The position numbers and the translations under genes were made by a program. A stretch of DNA of 52,633 bases from SOIA01 sp964348015 (GTDB lineage: Bacteria; Acidobacteriota; Aminicenantia; Aminicenantales; Aminicenantaceae): contig CAYGBC010000011.1 of NCBI GenBank assembly GCA_964348015.1, positions 1 through 52,633 on the forward strand, written 5' to 3'. The notes below the pieces were generated by a model, which did no database searches, was not told the DNA's origin, and worked only from the letters and a program-made list of their open reading frames with translations. Of the stretch, positions 15,706 through 24,155 are shown in pieces; within the stretch, counting starts at the first letter, position 1; each line of letters opens with the position of its first letter.

Positions 15706-15776
15706 CTGGGAAGCAGGGATTCGAACCCCGATTCCATGATCCAGAGTCATGTGTCCTACCATTGGACGACTTCCCA
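15706..15776 (-). tRNA. tRNA-Gln (anticodon CTG)
   Basis: On the minus strand the sequence folds as a full cloverleaf: acceptor TGGGAAG with CTTCCCA, D-arm GTCC...GGAC, anticodon stem CATGA/TCATG with loop CTCTGGA, and T-arm with GTTCGAATC. The anticodon CTG is at 15744-15742. The discriminator is G, as expected for glutamine. CCA is not encoded. It has its own promoter at 15786-15814. Confidence 0.93.
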
Positions 15777-15785
15777 GTCTAAGCC

Positions 15786-15814
15786 ATGATAAGCGATATC
15801 GGAGAGTTTTTCAA
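15786..15814 (-). promoter_or_regulatory. Promoter of tRNA-Gln
   Basis: On the minus strand, TTGAAA (15814-15809) and TATCAT (15791-15786) with exactly 17 bp between them, immediately upstream of the tRNA. Confidence 0.6.
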
Positions 15815-15950
15815 TAATTCTGGGGATATTTGGAATTCCTCAATAATCCGGTGACATATTTTAAATGTCATTGGGGGCGGCCAAAGGGAGGGACCGTCCT
15901 GTGTAAAAGGATGTCAATACTTCTTTATTACTTGAATTTCACTCTATGAG

Positions 15951-16076
15951 ATTGCCGCGCTTCGCTCGCAATGACACCACTCAGCCACTTCATTCATTTC
16001 AAGGGATTGCCGCGCTTCGCTCGCAATGACATCTCTGATCCTTTCCACGAGATTGCCACGTTCCACTCGCAATGAC
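15951..16076. repeat. Three copies of a 25-bp intergenic repeat (ATTGCC...GCAATGAC)
   Basis: Copies at 15951-15975, 16006-16030 and 16052-16076. The first two are identical (ATTGCCGCGCTTCGCTCGCA then ATGAC); the third has several changes. The core is semi-palindromic, with ATTGC at one end and GCAAT at the other. The same unit returns in inverted pairs at 20205-20320 and 52526-52607, so it is a genome-wide dispersed element. Spacing (55 and 46 bp) and sequence decay argue against a CRISPR array. Confidence 0.85.
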
Positions 16077-16196
16077 AGTTTTATCATCTATTTGTATGAT
16101 TAAAAAGTCACCGATTTACTCCAGAAAGGACGGAATTCAGTCGAGTATCCACATGATTGACTTGGTATATTTCCGGTGATAAGATTGCGGTTCATC

Positions 16197-17225
16197 ATGA
16201 GAAAAAATGCCGTCCGGTTGAGCATCGTCTTCCTCCTCACTCTGGTTTTCCTGTTCTTTTTCTTCCGCAGCGTAAACTGGAGGGAAGTCTGGGGCCATTT
16301 GACGGATGTCGACCTGAAATTTTTTATCCTCATCGTTGTTCTTGTCCCTGTTCACCTTTTGACTCGGTCGTTGCGGTGGAGGTTTCTCCTGATACACGAG
16401 AAAAAGGACGTGAAATTTTACAATATGTTCGCGGGTGTCTCTGTGGGATTTACCGTAACTCTACTCTTCCCGGGTCGAATAGGGGAGCTGGTCCGGCCGC
16501 TCCTCCTGGCACAGAAAGAGAGGATGAGCAAGGGGTTCGCCATCGGCACTGTCGTAGTCGAGAGAATTTTTGACATATTCACGATGTGCTTTCTGCTCGG
16601 GATTTTTCTTCTGGCCAAACCTCTGTACGCGTCTTTCATCGTGGGAAAGGAGGAGACCTATTCGAATCTCCAGATGTGGGGCATAATCGGAGTGACATTC
16701 GCGACGTTTTTCCTCGTCCTCATACTCTCTCTGTATTTTTTCAGGGAGAAGGCTCTGTCTGTGATTTCTTCGTTAGTGAAACCTTTACCTGAAAAGCTAT
16801 CCGGGAGGATTTTGAAGGCTTCCAAAGGTTTCCTGCAGGGACTGAAGTTCTTTCATTCTGTCGGAAATCTTCTTGTCTATGTGCTGCTGTCTTTTGTGGT
16901 GTGGATCGGCATCATTTTTTATTACTGGCTCTTTTTCTTTGCCTATAAGATTTCAGTGCCCTTCTTTTTGATGTGCCCCTATGTGTTTTTTGTGTTGATC
17001 GGAGCTTCAATCCCGACTCCCGGAATGACAGGAGGATTTCATCTGTTCAGCAGGGAGGGTTTGACTTCTCTTTTTGATATTGATACAAATCTGGCTGTTG
17101 GAATGACAATTGTTGTCCATGCGATCCAGGTCGTGGTGACTTGCCTGGTGGGCTATGTTATATTGTGGAAAGAAGGACTTTCGCTGCTTCAATTGAAGAA
17201 ATTGGGGGAGGATGCGAAACAATGA
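16197..17225 (+). CDS. YbhN/UPF0104-family integral membrane protein
   Basis: A protein of about 342 residues with eight or so predicted membrane helices. It belongs to the lysylphosphatidylglycerol synthase transmembrane-region family (YbhN/UPF0104/AglD-like): LTRSLRWRFLL, LFPGRIGELVRPLLL (the conserved PxRxGE(L/V)xRP region), FAIGTVVVERIFD (the conserved VVVERxxD), and the GxTGGFHLF-like GMTGGFHLFSREG near the C-terminus. Members are linked to lipid or isoprenoid handling at the inner membrane; a precise role is not known. The start is either this ATG or the in-frame GTG at 16176, neither with a strong ribosome-binding site. Its stop overlaps nrdR by 4 bp (ATGA), so the two are co-translated. 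Confidence 0.85.
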   Translation: MRKNAVRLSIVFLLTLVFLFFFFRSVNWREVWGHLTDVDLKFFILIVVLVPVHLLTRSLRWRFLLIHEKKDVKFYNMFAGVSVGFTVTLLFPGRIGELVRPLLLAQKERMSKGFAIGTVVVERIFDIFTMCFLLGIFLLAKPLYASFIVGKEETYSNLQMWGIIGVTFATFFLVLILSLYFFREKALSVISSLVKPLPEKLSGRILKASKGFLQGLKFFHSVGNLLVYVLLSFVVWIGIIFYYWLFFFAYKISVPFFLMCPYVFFVLIGASIPTPGMTGGFHLFSREGLTSLFDIDTNLAVGMTIVVHAIQVVVTCLVGYVILWKEGLSLLQLKKLGEDAKQ

Positions 17226-17677
17226 GATGCCCGTACTGCGACCACGCTGAGAGCAAAGTCATTGATTCCCGCGAAAGTAAAAATGGCCTGTGTGTACGCC
17301 GCCGCAGAGAGTGTCTCTCCTGCGAAAGGCGATTCACCACGTACGAGAAAATCGAAGAAATTGCCTATATGGTTGTTAAAAAAGATGGGAGGCGGCAGCC
17401 CTTTGACAGCCAGAAGCTCCTTCGGGGTTTGTTGAAAGCCTGCGAGAAAAGACCTGTGCCTCTGGCAAAGCTGGAAGAGATTGTCGAAGAAGTGGAAACC
17501 AAACTCCAGGATCGTAACGATAAGGAGCTGAACGCATCCAAGATCGGACAGCTTGTGATGAGAAGACTCAAGGCATTGGACAAGGTCGCTTATGTGAGGT
17601 TTGCATCTGTCTACCGTGAGTTCAAGGATGTGGCCGAATTCAAGCAGGAGCTTGAATCTCTTCTCAAAGAACGGTAG
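17222..17677 (+). CDS. nrdR: Transcriptional repressor NrdR
   Basis: A 151-residue protein of the standard NrdR length. The N-terminal zinc ribbon is complete: MRCPYCD, then RRRRECLSC, giving two CxxC pairs, followed by ERRFTTYE. The ATP-cone domain occupies about residues 49-139 (VVKKDGRRQPFDSQKLLRGL ...). NrdR binds NrdR boxes upstream of ribonucleotide reductase genes and represses them when its ATP cone holds dATP/ATP. The ATG at 17222 overlaps the ybhN-like stop, and lon follows 30 bp later, so these three genes form an operon. No ribonucleotide reductase gene is in the window. Confidence 0.97.
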   Translation: MRCPYCDHAESKVIDSRESKNGLCVRRRRECLSCERRFTTYEKIEEIAYMVVKKDGRRQPFDSQKLLRGLLKACEKRPVPLAKLEEIVEEVETKLQDRNDKELNASKIGQLVMRRLKALDKVAYVRFASVYREFKDVAEFKQELESLLKER

Positions 17678-17707
17678 GTATCTGAGGAATAAATTTGGAG
17701 GAAAGCC

Positions 17708-20113
17708 ATGGCTAAAAAAGATAGCGATGAGCAAGATCTTTACGAGGACGTACTCGAAGACAGGGACAAGAAACTTCATGTTCCCAAAGAGCTGCCGATT
17801 CTTATGCTGAGAGATATCGTGGTTTTTCCTTATATGGTCATTCCGCTGTTTGTCGGACGTGAGAAATCCAAAAATGCGATTGAGCATTCTCTCTCTTCAG
17901 ACCGGATGATTCTCCTCCTCACCCAGAAAAACATGGATGTCGAAGAGCCAAAGAGGAGCGATGTTTACGACGTGGGGACGGTCGCACTGATCATGAGAAT
18001 GCTGAAGCTTCCCGACGGACGTATGAGGATCCTGGCTCAAGGTCTTGTCCGGGCAAGAATAGAGAACCTGGATGAGATGAAATCTTTCTACACTGCGGAG
18101 GTCAAGGTCATTCCTGAACCCGAAGAGGAGGAGAAATCCATCGAGATCGAGGCTATGGTCCGGAATACGCGAACAGGACTGGAAAAAGCCTCCTCTCTGG
18201 GGAAGGACATTCCTCCGGAAGTGATGATCCTTTCAGCCAACATCACTGAACCGGGGAGACTGGCTGATTTAACGGCTGCCAACCTGGAACTCAAAGTCAA
18301 TGAAGCCCAGCGTATATTAGAGATCGAAGATCCCTTTCAAAGGCTGAAAAGAACCTTTGAGCTGCTGACAAGAGAGCTTGAACTTCTGGATGTCCAGTCG
18401 AAGATCAGTACTGAGGCCAAAGGGGAAATGGATAAGCTTCAGAAACAGTACTTCCTCAGGCAGCAGCTCAAAGCGATTCAGAAAGAGCTGGGAGAAGGAT
18501 CTGAGATTCAAGAAGAAATCAAAAGCTACACGGATGCCCTGGAGAAGCTCAAAGTCTCCCAGGAGGTTAGAGACGAGCTGGATAAGCAGATCAAACGTCT
18601 CTCCCAGATGCATCCGGAGTCTGCCGAAACGGCCGTTGTCCGGAATTATCTGGATTGGATGTTTGCTCTTCCCTGGGATAAGAGCACGGTTGACAACCTG
18701 GACCTCAAAGGAGCCATGAGAATTCTGGATGAAGATCATTATGGCCTCGACAGGGTCAAGGAGAGGATAATCGAATATCTGGGAGTCCGGAAGCTCTCCA
18801 AAAAAATAAAAGGGCCAATTCTCTGTTTTGTCGGGCCGCCCGGGGTGGGGAAGACTTCGCTCGGCCGCTCGATCGCCCGAGCTCTTGGCAGAGAATTTCT
18901 CCGGATCTCTCTGGGAGGAGTCCGGGATGAAGCAGAGATTCGAGGTCACAGGAGGACGTATGTCGGTGCCATGCCGGGAAAGATCATCCAGGGATTGAGA
19001 CGCTGTAGATCGGATAATCCCGTGTTCATGATGGATGAAGTCGATAAGATCGGAGCCGACTTCAGAGGCGATCCCTCCTCAGCGCTTCTCGAGGTGCTGG
19101 ACCCGGAACAGAATTATTCTTTCAGGGATCATTATCTTGGAGTTCCGTTTGACCTCTCCAAGGTGATGTTCATCACCACGGCGAATCTTCTCGACCCGAT
19201 TCAGCCCGCTTTCCGAGACAGGATGGAGATTCTCCGTCTTCCGGGTTATACGGAGGAGGAGAAATTGCAGATTGCGCTCCGCCATCTGGTGCCGAAGCAG
19301 GTCAAAGAACATGCATTGAATGAAAAACAAATCTCTTTTACCAGAGGAGCAGTGAAGAAAATCATCTCTCTGTACACGAGGGAAGCCGGTGTCAGGAACC
19401 TTGAAAGAGAGATCGCATCCGTGTGCCGGAAAGTGGCGCGGAAAGTCGCGGAGGGAAAGAAGACGCTGACAATGATTACCTCCCAGAGCATTGATAAACA
19501 TCTTGGTCCACCGAAGATCTTTAAAGACCAGCTTCTGCAGAAAGACCAGGTGGGCGTGGCCACAGGAGTGGCCTGGACAGCTACAGGAGGAGAGATCCTT
19601 TTCGTGGAAACCACCAAAATGACGGGTAAGGGGAATCTGGCTCTGACAGGCTCTTTGGGGGACGTGATGAAGGAGTCCGCCCAGGCTGCCTTGAGTTACG
19701 CCCGAGCCCATGCGGCACAGTTAGGCATCGACAGCCAGATATTTTCGAAAAATGATTTTCATATTCATATCCCTGAGGGAGCTATTCCCAAAGATGGCCC
19801 GTCCGCTGGAGTCACCATTGCCACTTCACTGATTTCAGTCTGTTCGAATTTGAAGGTGAAAAGGGATGTGGCGATGACAGGAGAGATCACTCTCAGGGGG
19901 AATGTTCTGCCAGTCGGAGGAGTGAAAGAGAAAGTCCTCGCGGCCCAGAGAGCAGGAGTGAAGAGAATAATTCTTCCCCTGCCGAACAAGAAAGATATGG
20001 CGGACATTCCAAGCAAGATAAAAAAAGAAATGCGGTTCATATTTGTCGATTCGATTAACGATACTTTGGAAATTGCTCTGGCCAAGAAAGCCGGCCCAAA
20101 AACTAAATCCTGA
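17708..20113 (+). CDS. lon: ATP-dependent protease Lon
   Basis: An 801-residue LonA protease. The N-terminal substrate-binding domain starts at residue about 28 (ELPILMLRDIVVFPYMVIPL). The AAA+ module has Walker A GPPGVGKT at 376-383, Walker B-like PVFMMDEVDK, and sensor motifs. The C-terminal peptidase has the Ser-Lys dyad Ser699 (PKDGPSAG) and Lys742 (VKEKVLAAQ), 43 residues apart exactly as in E. coli Lon (679/722). It degrades misfolded and regulatory proteins in the cytoplasm. A GGAGG ribosome-binding site precedes the ATG. It is the third gene of the ybhN-like/nrdR/lon unit. Confidence 0.98.
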   Translation: MAKKDSDEQDLYEDVLEDRDKKLHVPKELPILMLRDIVVFPYMVIPLFVGREKSKNAIEHSLSSDRMILLLTQKNMDVEEPKRSDVYDVGTVALIMRMLKLPDGRMRILAQGLVRARIENLDEMKSFYTAEVKVIPEPEEEEKSIEIEAMVRNTRTGLEKASSLGKDIPPEVMILSANITEPGRLADLTAANLELKVNEAQRILEIEDPFQRLKRTFELLTRELELLDVQSKISTEAKGEMDKLQKQYFLRQQLKAIQKELGEGSEIQEEIKSYTDALEKLKVSQEVRDELDKQIKRLSQMHPESAETAVVRNYLDWMFALPWDKSTVDNLDLKGAMRILDEDHYGLDRVKERIIEYLGVRKLSKKIKGPILCFVGPPGVGKTSLGRSIARALGREFLRISLGGVRDEAEIRGHRRTYVGAMPGKIIQGLRRCRSDNPVFMMDEVDKIGADFRGDPSSALLEVLDPEQNYSFRDHYLGVPFDLSKVMFITTANLLDPIQPAFRDRMEILRLPGYTEEEKLQIALRHLVPKQVKEHALNEKQISFTRGAVKKIISLYTREAGVRNLEREIASVCRKVARKVAEGKKTLTMITSQSIDKHLGPPKIFKDQLLQKDQVGVATGVAWTATGGEILFVETTKMTGKGNLALTGSLGDVMKESAQAALSYARAHAAQLGIDSQIFSKNDFHIHIPEGAIPKDGPSAGVTIATSLISVCSNLKVKRDVAMTGEITLRGNVLPVGGVKEKVLAAQRAGVKRIILPLPNKKDMADIPSKIKKEMRFIFVDSINDTLEIALAKKAGPKTKS

Positions 20114-20204
20114 TTTTCAAATCTTCTTTTGAATAACAACGTAGTCTGATATTCATTTTCAGTAATTTTGCAGTACTTTTGTTCTCTAACCTGAAGAAAA
20201 CGGT

Positions 20205-20320
20205 GTCATTGCGAGCTTGCGTGGCAATCCCATAAAAAGAAATAATTTTTTATTAAGTGGATTATTGTTTATTGAGCAATAAATTTTCTATGTGAGATTG
20301 CCACCCAAGCCCGCAATGAC
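20205..20320. repeat. Inverted pair of the intergenic repeat, MITE-like, 116 bp
   Basis: The left arm 20205-20228 (GTCATTGCGAGCTTGCGTGG then CAAT) and right arm 20297-20320 (ATTGCCACCCAAGCCCGCAA then TGAC) are inverted relatives of the 15951 repeats. They enclose about 68 bases of AT-rich sequence. The whole can fold into a long hairpin. No transposase is encoded. Confidence 0.8.
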
Positions 20321-20371
20321 CTTATTGCAATGTCCATGAATCATCGAGTAAATCCATCTGTCCTTTTCCTC

Positions 20372-20401
20372 TTGACAAAGTCGTATTTTTTTTAGTATTC
20401 A
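20372..20401 (+). promoter_or_regulatory. Sigma70-type promoter for the FadL-like gene
   Basis: A perfect TTGACA (20372-20377), then 18 bp to TATTCA (20396-20401). The ATG at 20443 follows GGAGAGGAGAG. Confidence 0.5.
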
Positions 20402-20442
20402 TACGCAAAAGTGAGGATTCAGAAATTGGAGAGGAGAGACCC

Positions 20443-21645
20443 ATGATCAGAAAAGGCCTTGTTTTTCTTTTTTTACCGGTTTTAATCGTTGGCAGCCTCT
20501 GGGGAGGGGGATGGAACAATACTCTGATGGGATGCAGAGCACTCGCTATCGGCGGAGCTTTCGTGGGAGTTGCGGATGATCCGTCCGCCGTTTTTCATAA
20601 TCCTGCCGGTCTCGTTTATCAAGAAAAAGCCTTTAATCTCTCTATCGACGGATTCTACATCTCTCCCACTCATAGATACGTCACTCCTGAGGGGGATGCG
20701 ACGCAAAGCCAGTACAAGACCACTCTTCCACAGTTCTTTCTCACTTACAGAGCCAATGAGAAGATGACTCTAGGATTCGGGTTTTATGTGCCCTATGCGG
20801 GTGGGGGAGTGGACTGGCAGGAAGGAGTTCTGGACCAGCCCCTAAAATCCACGATGGGAATATACAGTCTGACTCCGACTCTCTCTTATAAATTCAGTGA
20901 GAAGTTTTCCATGGGTTTTAACCTGAACTTTTACGGGGGTGTTATGAATGTCAAGACAGAGGATCCGGTTTTAGGCCCGATCAACATAGAAGAAAAAGGA
21001 TCTGCGGTCTCTGCGGGATTCGGCATGATGTTCAAACCTTTTGAAAGACTCAGGATCGGTCTGAGCGTCAGAGGACCGGCCAAGATGACCCTCCAGGGTG
21101 AGACAGCGATCTCGGTTACAGATCCCGTATTCGGCACGATTCAACTATTGCGTGATTCGGAAACACGTTTCTCTCTTCCCTGGGATATCGAACTGGGATT
21201 TTCCTATAAGATCACTGAAAATTTTCTGTTCTCGACCAGCGCCCAGTATACGATGTGGTCTGCTCTGGACAAGGTTGACAAAATCATTAAGGATGTCCCT
21301 GTTCAGGGAGATATAGAGTATCAACAAGATATGAATTTCATGGATATCCTGATCTTGAGAGCCGGATTCGAGCACTTCATCTCAGGAGGGATCATTCTTC
21401 GCGGAGGATTCGGGTATGATCGCTACGCAACTCCAGAAGATTCATTAGATATATCGAACATCGATGTGGACAAATTCACGTTGATCGGAGGGATCGGCTA
21501 CCGCACAGGGCGAACACAGATTGATTTCGTCTTTGTCCAGGCCAGCGGAAGAGAAAGAGAAAAGGATGTTGTCGGCTTTCCTAGCCCGGAAAGATACAAC
21601 CTCAGCGCGACGATCATGGGAGTGGGACTCACGTACTCTTTTTGA
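20443..21645 (+). CDS. OmpP1/FadL-family outer-membrane transport protein
   Basis: A 400-residue barrel protein with a signal peptide (GLVFLFLPVLIVGSLWG). The family hallmark lies at the mature N-terminus: GCRALAIGGAFVGVADDPSA then VFHNPAGLVY, which forms the luminal hatch of FadL. The rest alternates aromatic strands, such as LTYRANEKMTLGFGFYVPY and MDILILRAGFEHF, and ends in a Phe (GVGLTYSF), the usual barrel-assembly signal. FadL proteins pass long-chain fatty acids or other hydrophobic compounds through the outer membrane. It is monocistronic and converges with dapF, with only 21 bp between the stops. Confidence 0.92.
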   Translation: MIRKGLVFLFLPVLIVGSLWGGGWNNTLMGCRALAIGGAFVGVADDPSAVFHNPAGLVYQEKAFNLSIDGFYISPTHRYVTPEGDATQSQYKTTLPQFFLTYRANEKMTLGFGFYVPYAGGGVDWQEGVLDQPLKSTMGIYSLTPTLSYKFSEKFSMGFNLNFYGGVMNVKTEDPVLGPINIEEKGSAVSAGFGMMFKPFERLRIGLSVRGPAKMTLQGETAISVTDPVFGTIQLLRDSETRFSLPWDIELGFSYKITENFLFSTSAQYTMWSALDKVDKIIKDVPVQGDIEYQQDMNFMDILILRAGFEHFISGGIILRGGFGYDRYATPEDSLDISNIDVDKFTLIGGIGYRTGRTQIDFVFVQASGREREKDVVGFPSPERYNLSATIMGVGLTYSF

Positions 21646-21666
21646 CGGATTTGGGGCCGCCCGGAG

Positions 21667-22515
21667 TTACACGGGAAGGAAGTTTCCTTTCAGAATCACT
21701 TCTGCCGGCCCGGATTGATAGACCTTCTTTTTCTCCCATTCCACAGTCAGGTATCCCATACTCGTCCGGACCTGCACTTTTTTGGCCGTGAGGTTCTTCA
21801 GGATTGACGCCACGGCCGCCGCGCAGGAGCCGCTTCCGGAAGAAAGGGTTTCTCCCACACCCCTCTCCCAGAAAAGGACGTCGATCACATCCCGGCTCAG
21901 CACTCTGATAAACTCTATATTCGTTCTGTTGGGAAAGAAGGGATGGGATTCGATCTCTCGACCGATCTGATGCCATTCGATACGGGCTGGAAAACGATTC
22001 ACAAAAATCGCACAGTGGGGATTCCCGAGAGACAGAGCGGTTATGGGATAGACTTTTCGATTGATTGAAAGGGGATAATCGATTATCTTGTCATGAGCCG
22101 AACCGTCATCAAACGGGATATCTTTGGATCTCAGGCGGGGAAGACCCATTCCGACCCGTATGTGAAAAAGATTCTTTTTGCGTTCGAGGAGTTTGGAATC
22201 TCTGTGCCCGGCCGTGGTGAGGAAAACTATTTGGGGGGAATCGATTTTTTTCTGGTGATAAAGGTAAGCCGCTGCGCATCTCAATCCGTTTCCGGAGATT
22301 TCTGCCTCGGTTCCGTCTGCGTTGAATATGCGGAATTTGACGTGGCCCTTCGCTTTATCTTTCACCGAGATGAGGAGCAGCCCATCGGCTCCGACTCCGG
22401 TGTGGCGGTCGCAGATTCGTCCCGTGAGAATACTGATGTCAGGAAGATGTTTGACCTCTCCTTCATCAACAATCAGGAAATCGTTTCCTAAGGAGTGGAT
22501 CTTGAAAAATTTCAT
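21667..22515 (-). CDS. dapF: Diaminopimelate epimerase
   Basis: A 282-residue enzyme of the usual length. It interconverts LL- and meso-diaminopimelate for peptidoglycan and lysine synthesis in the cytoplasm. Both catalytic cysteines are present: Cys80 in SGNGLRCAAAY and Cys231 in SSGSGSCAAAV. The N-terminal line FFKIHSLGNDFLIVD is also typical. The ATG overlaps the stop of the upstream degP-like gene by 4 bp (22512-22515), so translation is coupled, an unusual pairing of a cytoplasmic enzyme with an envelope protease. Confidence 0.97.
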   Translation of the reverse strand: MKFFKIHSLGNDFLIVDEGEVKHLPDISILTGRICDRHTGVGADGLLLISVKDKAKGHVKFRIFNADGTEAEISGNGLRCAAAYLYHQKKIDSPQIVFLTTAGHRDSKLLERKKNLFHIRVGMGLPRLRSKDIPFDDGSAHDKIIDYPLSINRKVYPITALSLGNPHCAIFVNRFPARIEWHQIGREIESHPFFPNRTNIEFIRVLSRDVIDVLFWERGVGETLSSGSGSCAAAVASILKNLTAKKVQVRTSMGYLTVEWEKKKVYQSGPAEVILKGNFLPV

Positions 22516-24008
22516 TCTGGAATCTTGAGAGTTCGGATGAGCTCTATGGGATCGCCCTCTGTTTCTCTTCGGATGAGCAGGATGAGACTGTCCCCTGAAT
22601 CGAGTTTGTTGATGATTTTTCTGAGGTCGTTTACGTCTTTGACGGTCTGTCTGTTGGCTTCGATTATGATATCGCCCACTTCGATGCCTTTCCGGTCAGC
22701 CTCGCTGTAGCGGCGGACCTCTCGAATGAGCACTCCTTCCTCAGTTTGGAAGCCATAGCGTCTGGCTAAACGAGATGTCATGGTCTCCACAGTGATCCCG
22801 AGATCCTGTCCTGAAGATGTCTCCGCTTTTTCGACTTCTTCTCCAGTGGAGAGTTCCTCGAGCCTCGCGGTGAGTATCAGCTCTTTTCCATCTCGGATAA
22901 CTTTGATATCGACTTTTTTCTTGGGTTCGGTTTCCGCGATCTTGAATGACAGGTCATGAGAGTTTTTTACGGGTTGGCCGTCGAATTCGACAATGACATC
23001 GTACCGCTCCAATCCCGCTTCCTCTGCGGGTGTTCCGGGTTCGACCTGTTCGATCAAGGACCCTCTCCTGGATTTCAGCTTCAAAGCTTTTCTCTCGTCC
23101 TCAGTGATATCTCTCGGCCTTACGCCCAGATACCCTCTGATCACTCTTCCTCTGTCTTGAAGTTGTCTGACTACTTTCCGAGCCAGGTTGGAGGGGATAG
23201 CAAACCCGATCCCGATATTTCCTCCTGTTGGGGAAGCGATCATGCTTGTGATCCCGATCACTTCTCCTCTCATGTTAACCAGCGGGCCACCGCTGTTCCC
23301 GCGGTTTATAGCGGCATCAGTCTGGATGAAATCCTGATAGGAGGGAGCCGTCGAACTCTGGATGAGCTGCCTTCCTTTAGCGCTCACGATCCCCGCTGAA
23401 ACCGTGTGTTCGAATCCCAGGGGATTGCCTATGGCGAGAACCCACTCACCGACTTTCAATCGGGCAGAATCACCCAGCTCGGCAAACTGCAGGTTTTTTT
23501 GAATGACTTTCAACAGTGCCAGATCCGTCGGGGGGTCTGATCCCACGACCTCAGCCTTATATTCTTCGCCCTGGAGGGAATGGATGATGATTTTCTCGGC
23601 ATTTTCCACGATGTGGTTGTTGGTCAGTATGTATCCATCAGAGCTGATGAAAAAGCCAGTTCCTCTGACTTCTGCGCGGTATTCTCTCTCCCGGCCTCGA
23701 GGAATCCCGAAGAATCTGTTCCAGAAATCGTCTCCCCAGTCATCCCAGAGACCTACGACGCGTCTTGTCTCCACTCGTTCTGCAGTGATTCTCACAACAG
23801 CTGGACCCACCATATCTGCGACACTGACAAAGTCTAAATCTTTTTGGACTTGAGGAGCCGGGGATGCGTAAAGGATTGATGGGGAGGGGGGAGGTTCGTT
23901 CAAGAAGGTGTCCGGCACATTTCTCTCTGGCAGATAGACAAATATGTAGCCTGCGAGCAGGATACCCAGGAAGAAGCTGAGCATGGCCAACAGAGCAGTC
24001 TTTTTCAT
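22512..24008 (-). CDS. degP: DegP/HtrA-type periplasmic serine protease
   Basis: A 498-residue Do-like protease. Residues 1-26 form a signal or membrane anchor (LLAMLSFFLGILLAGYIFVY). The trypsin-like triad is intact: His132 (LTNNHIV), Asp162 (PTDLALLKV) and Ser239 (GNSGGPL). Two PDZ domains follow (about 295-385, with GYLGVRPRDI, and about 400-490, with GVLIREVRRYSEADRKGIEVGD). It refolds or degrades damaged envelope proteins. The ATG follows GGAGGACG. It forms a two-gene operon with dapF, read from the promoter at 24038-24066. The symbol is by family; it could equally be named htrA/mucD. Confidence 0.95.
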   Translation of the reverse strand: MKKTALLAMLSFFLGILLAGYIFVYLPERNVPDTFLNEPPPSPSILYASPAPQVQKDLDFVSVADMVGPAVVRITAERVETRRVVGLWDDWGDDFWNRFFGIPRGREREYRAEVRGTGFFISSDGYILTNNHIVENAEKIIIHSLQGEEYKAEVVGSDPPTDLALLKVIQKNLQFAELGDSARLKVGEWVLAIGNPLGFEHTVSAGIVSAKGRQLIQSSTAPSYQDFIQTDAAINRGNSGGPLVNMRGEVIGITSMIASPTGGNIGIGFAIPSNLARKVVRQLQDRGRVIRGYLGVRPRDITEDERKALKLKSRRGSLIEQVEPGTPAEEAGLERYDVIVEFDGQPVKNSHDLSFKIAETEPKKKVDIKVIRDGKELILTARLEELSTGEEVEKAETSSGQDLGITVETMTSRLARRYGFQTEEGVLIREVRRYSEADRKGIEVGDIIIEANRQTVKDVNDLRKIINKLDSGDSLILLIRRETEGDPIELIRTLKIPE

Positions 24009-24037
24009 TTTTTCGTCCTCCTAATCTCTGAGGTAAT

Positions 24038-24066
24038 AAATTATCATACTGATATGAAAAATTCAA
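24038..24066 (-). promoter_or_regulatory. Sigma70-type promoter for degP-dapF
   Basis: On the minus strand, TTGAAT (24066-24061) and TAATTT (24043-24038) with a 17-bp spacer, about 25 bp upstream of the ribosome-binding site. No sigmaE-like motif was noticed. Confidence 0.45.
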
Positions 24067-24155
24067 TCAGCCCACTTATTGTAAACTCAGGAGAGGAGGA
24101 AAAGTTGCATTAAAGACGCGATGGAGATATCATCTGATAAACCGAGGATAAGGCA

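Larger units (their letters stand above)
15777..16196. other. Gene-free stretch with tRNA promoter and palindromic repeats
   Basis: 420 bases between tRNA-Gln and the ybhN-like gene. The left part carries the tRNA promoter; the right part has three copies of an intergenic repeat (15951-16076). No ORF in this stretch is supportable. Confidence 0.6.
20114..20442. other. Gene-free stretch with an inverted-repeat element and the FadL promoter
   Basis: 329 bases between lon and the FadL-like gene. A weak TTCAAA/TTTGAA hairpin directly follows the lon stop. The middle is occupied by the inverted-repeat element at 20205-20320, and the right end by the promoter at 20372-20401. Confidence 0.6.

Noticed and set aside
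15951..16076. Possible short CRISPR array
   Set aside because: Only three copies, spacers differ in length, the third copy is decayed, inverted copies occur elsewhere and no cas gene is near.
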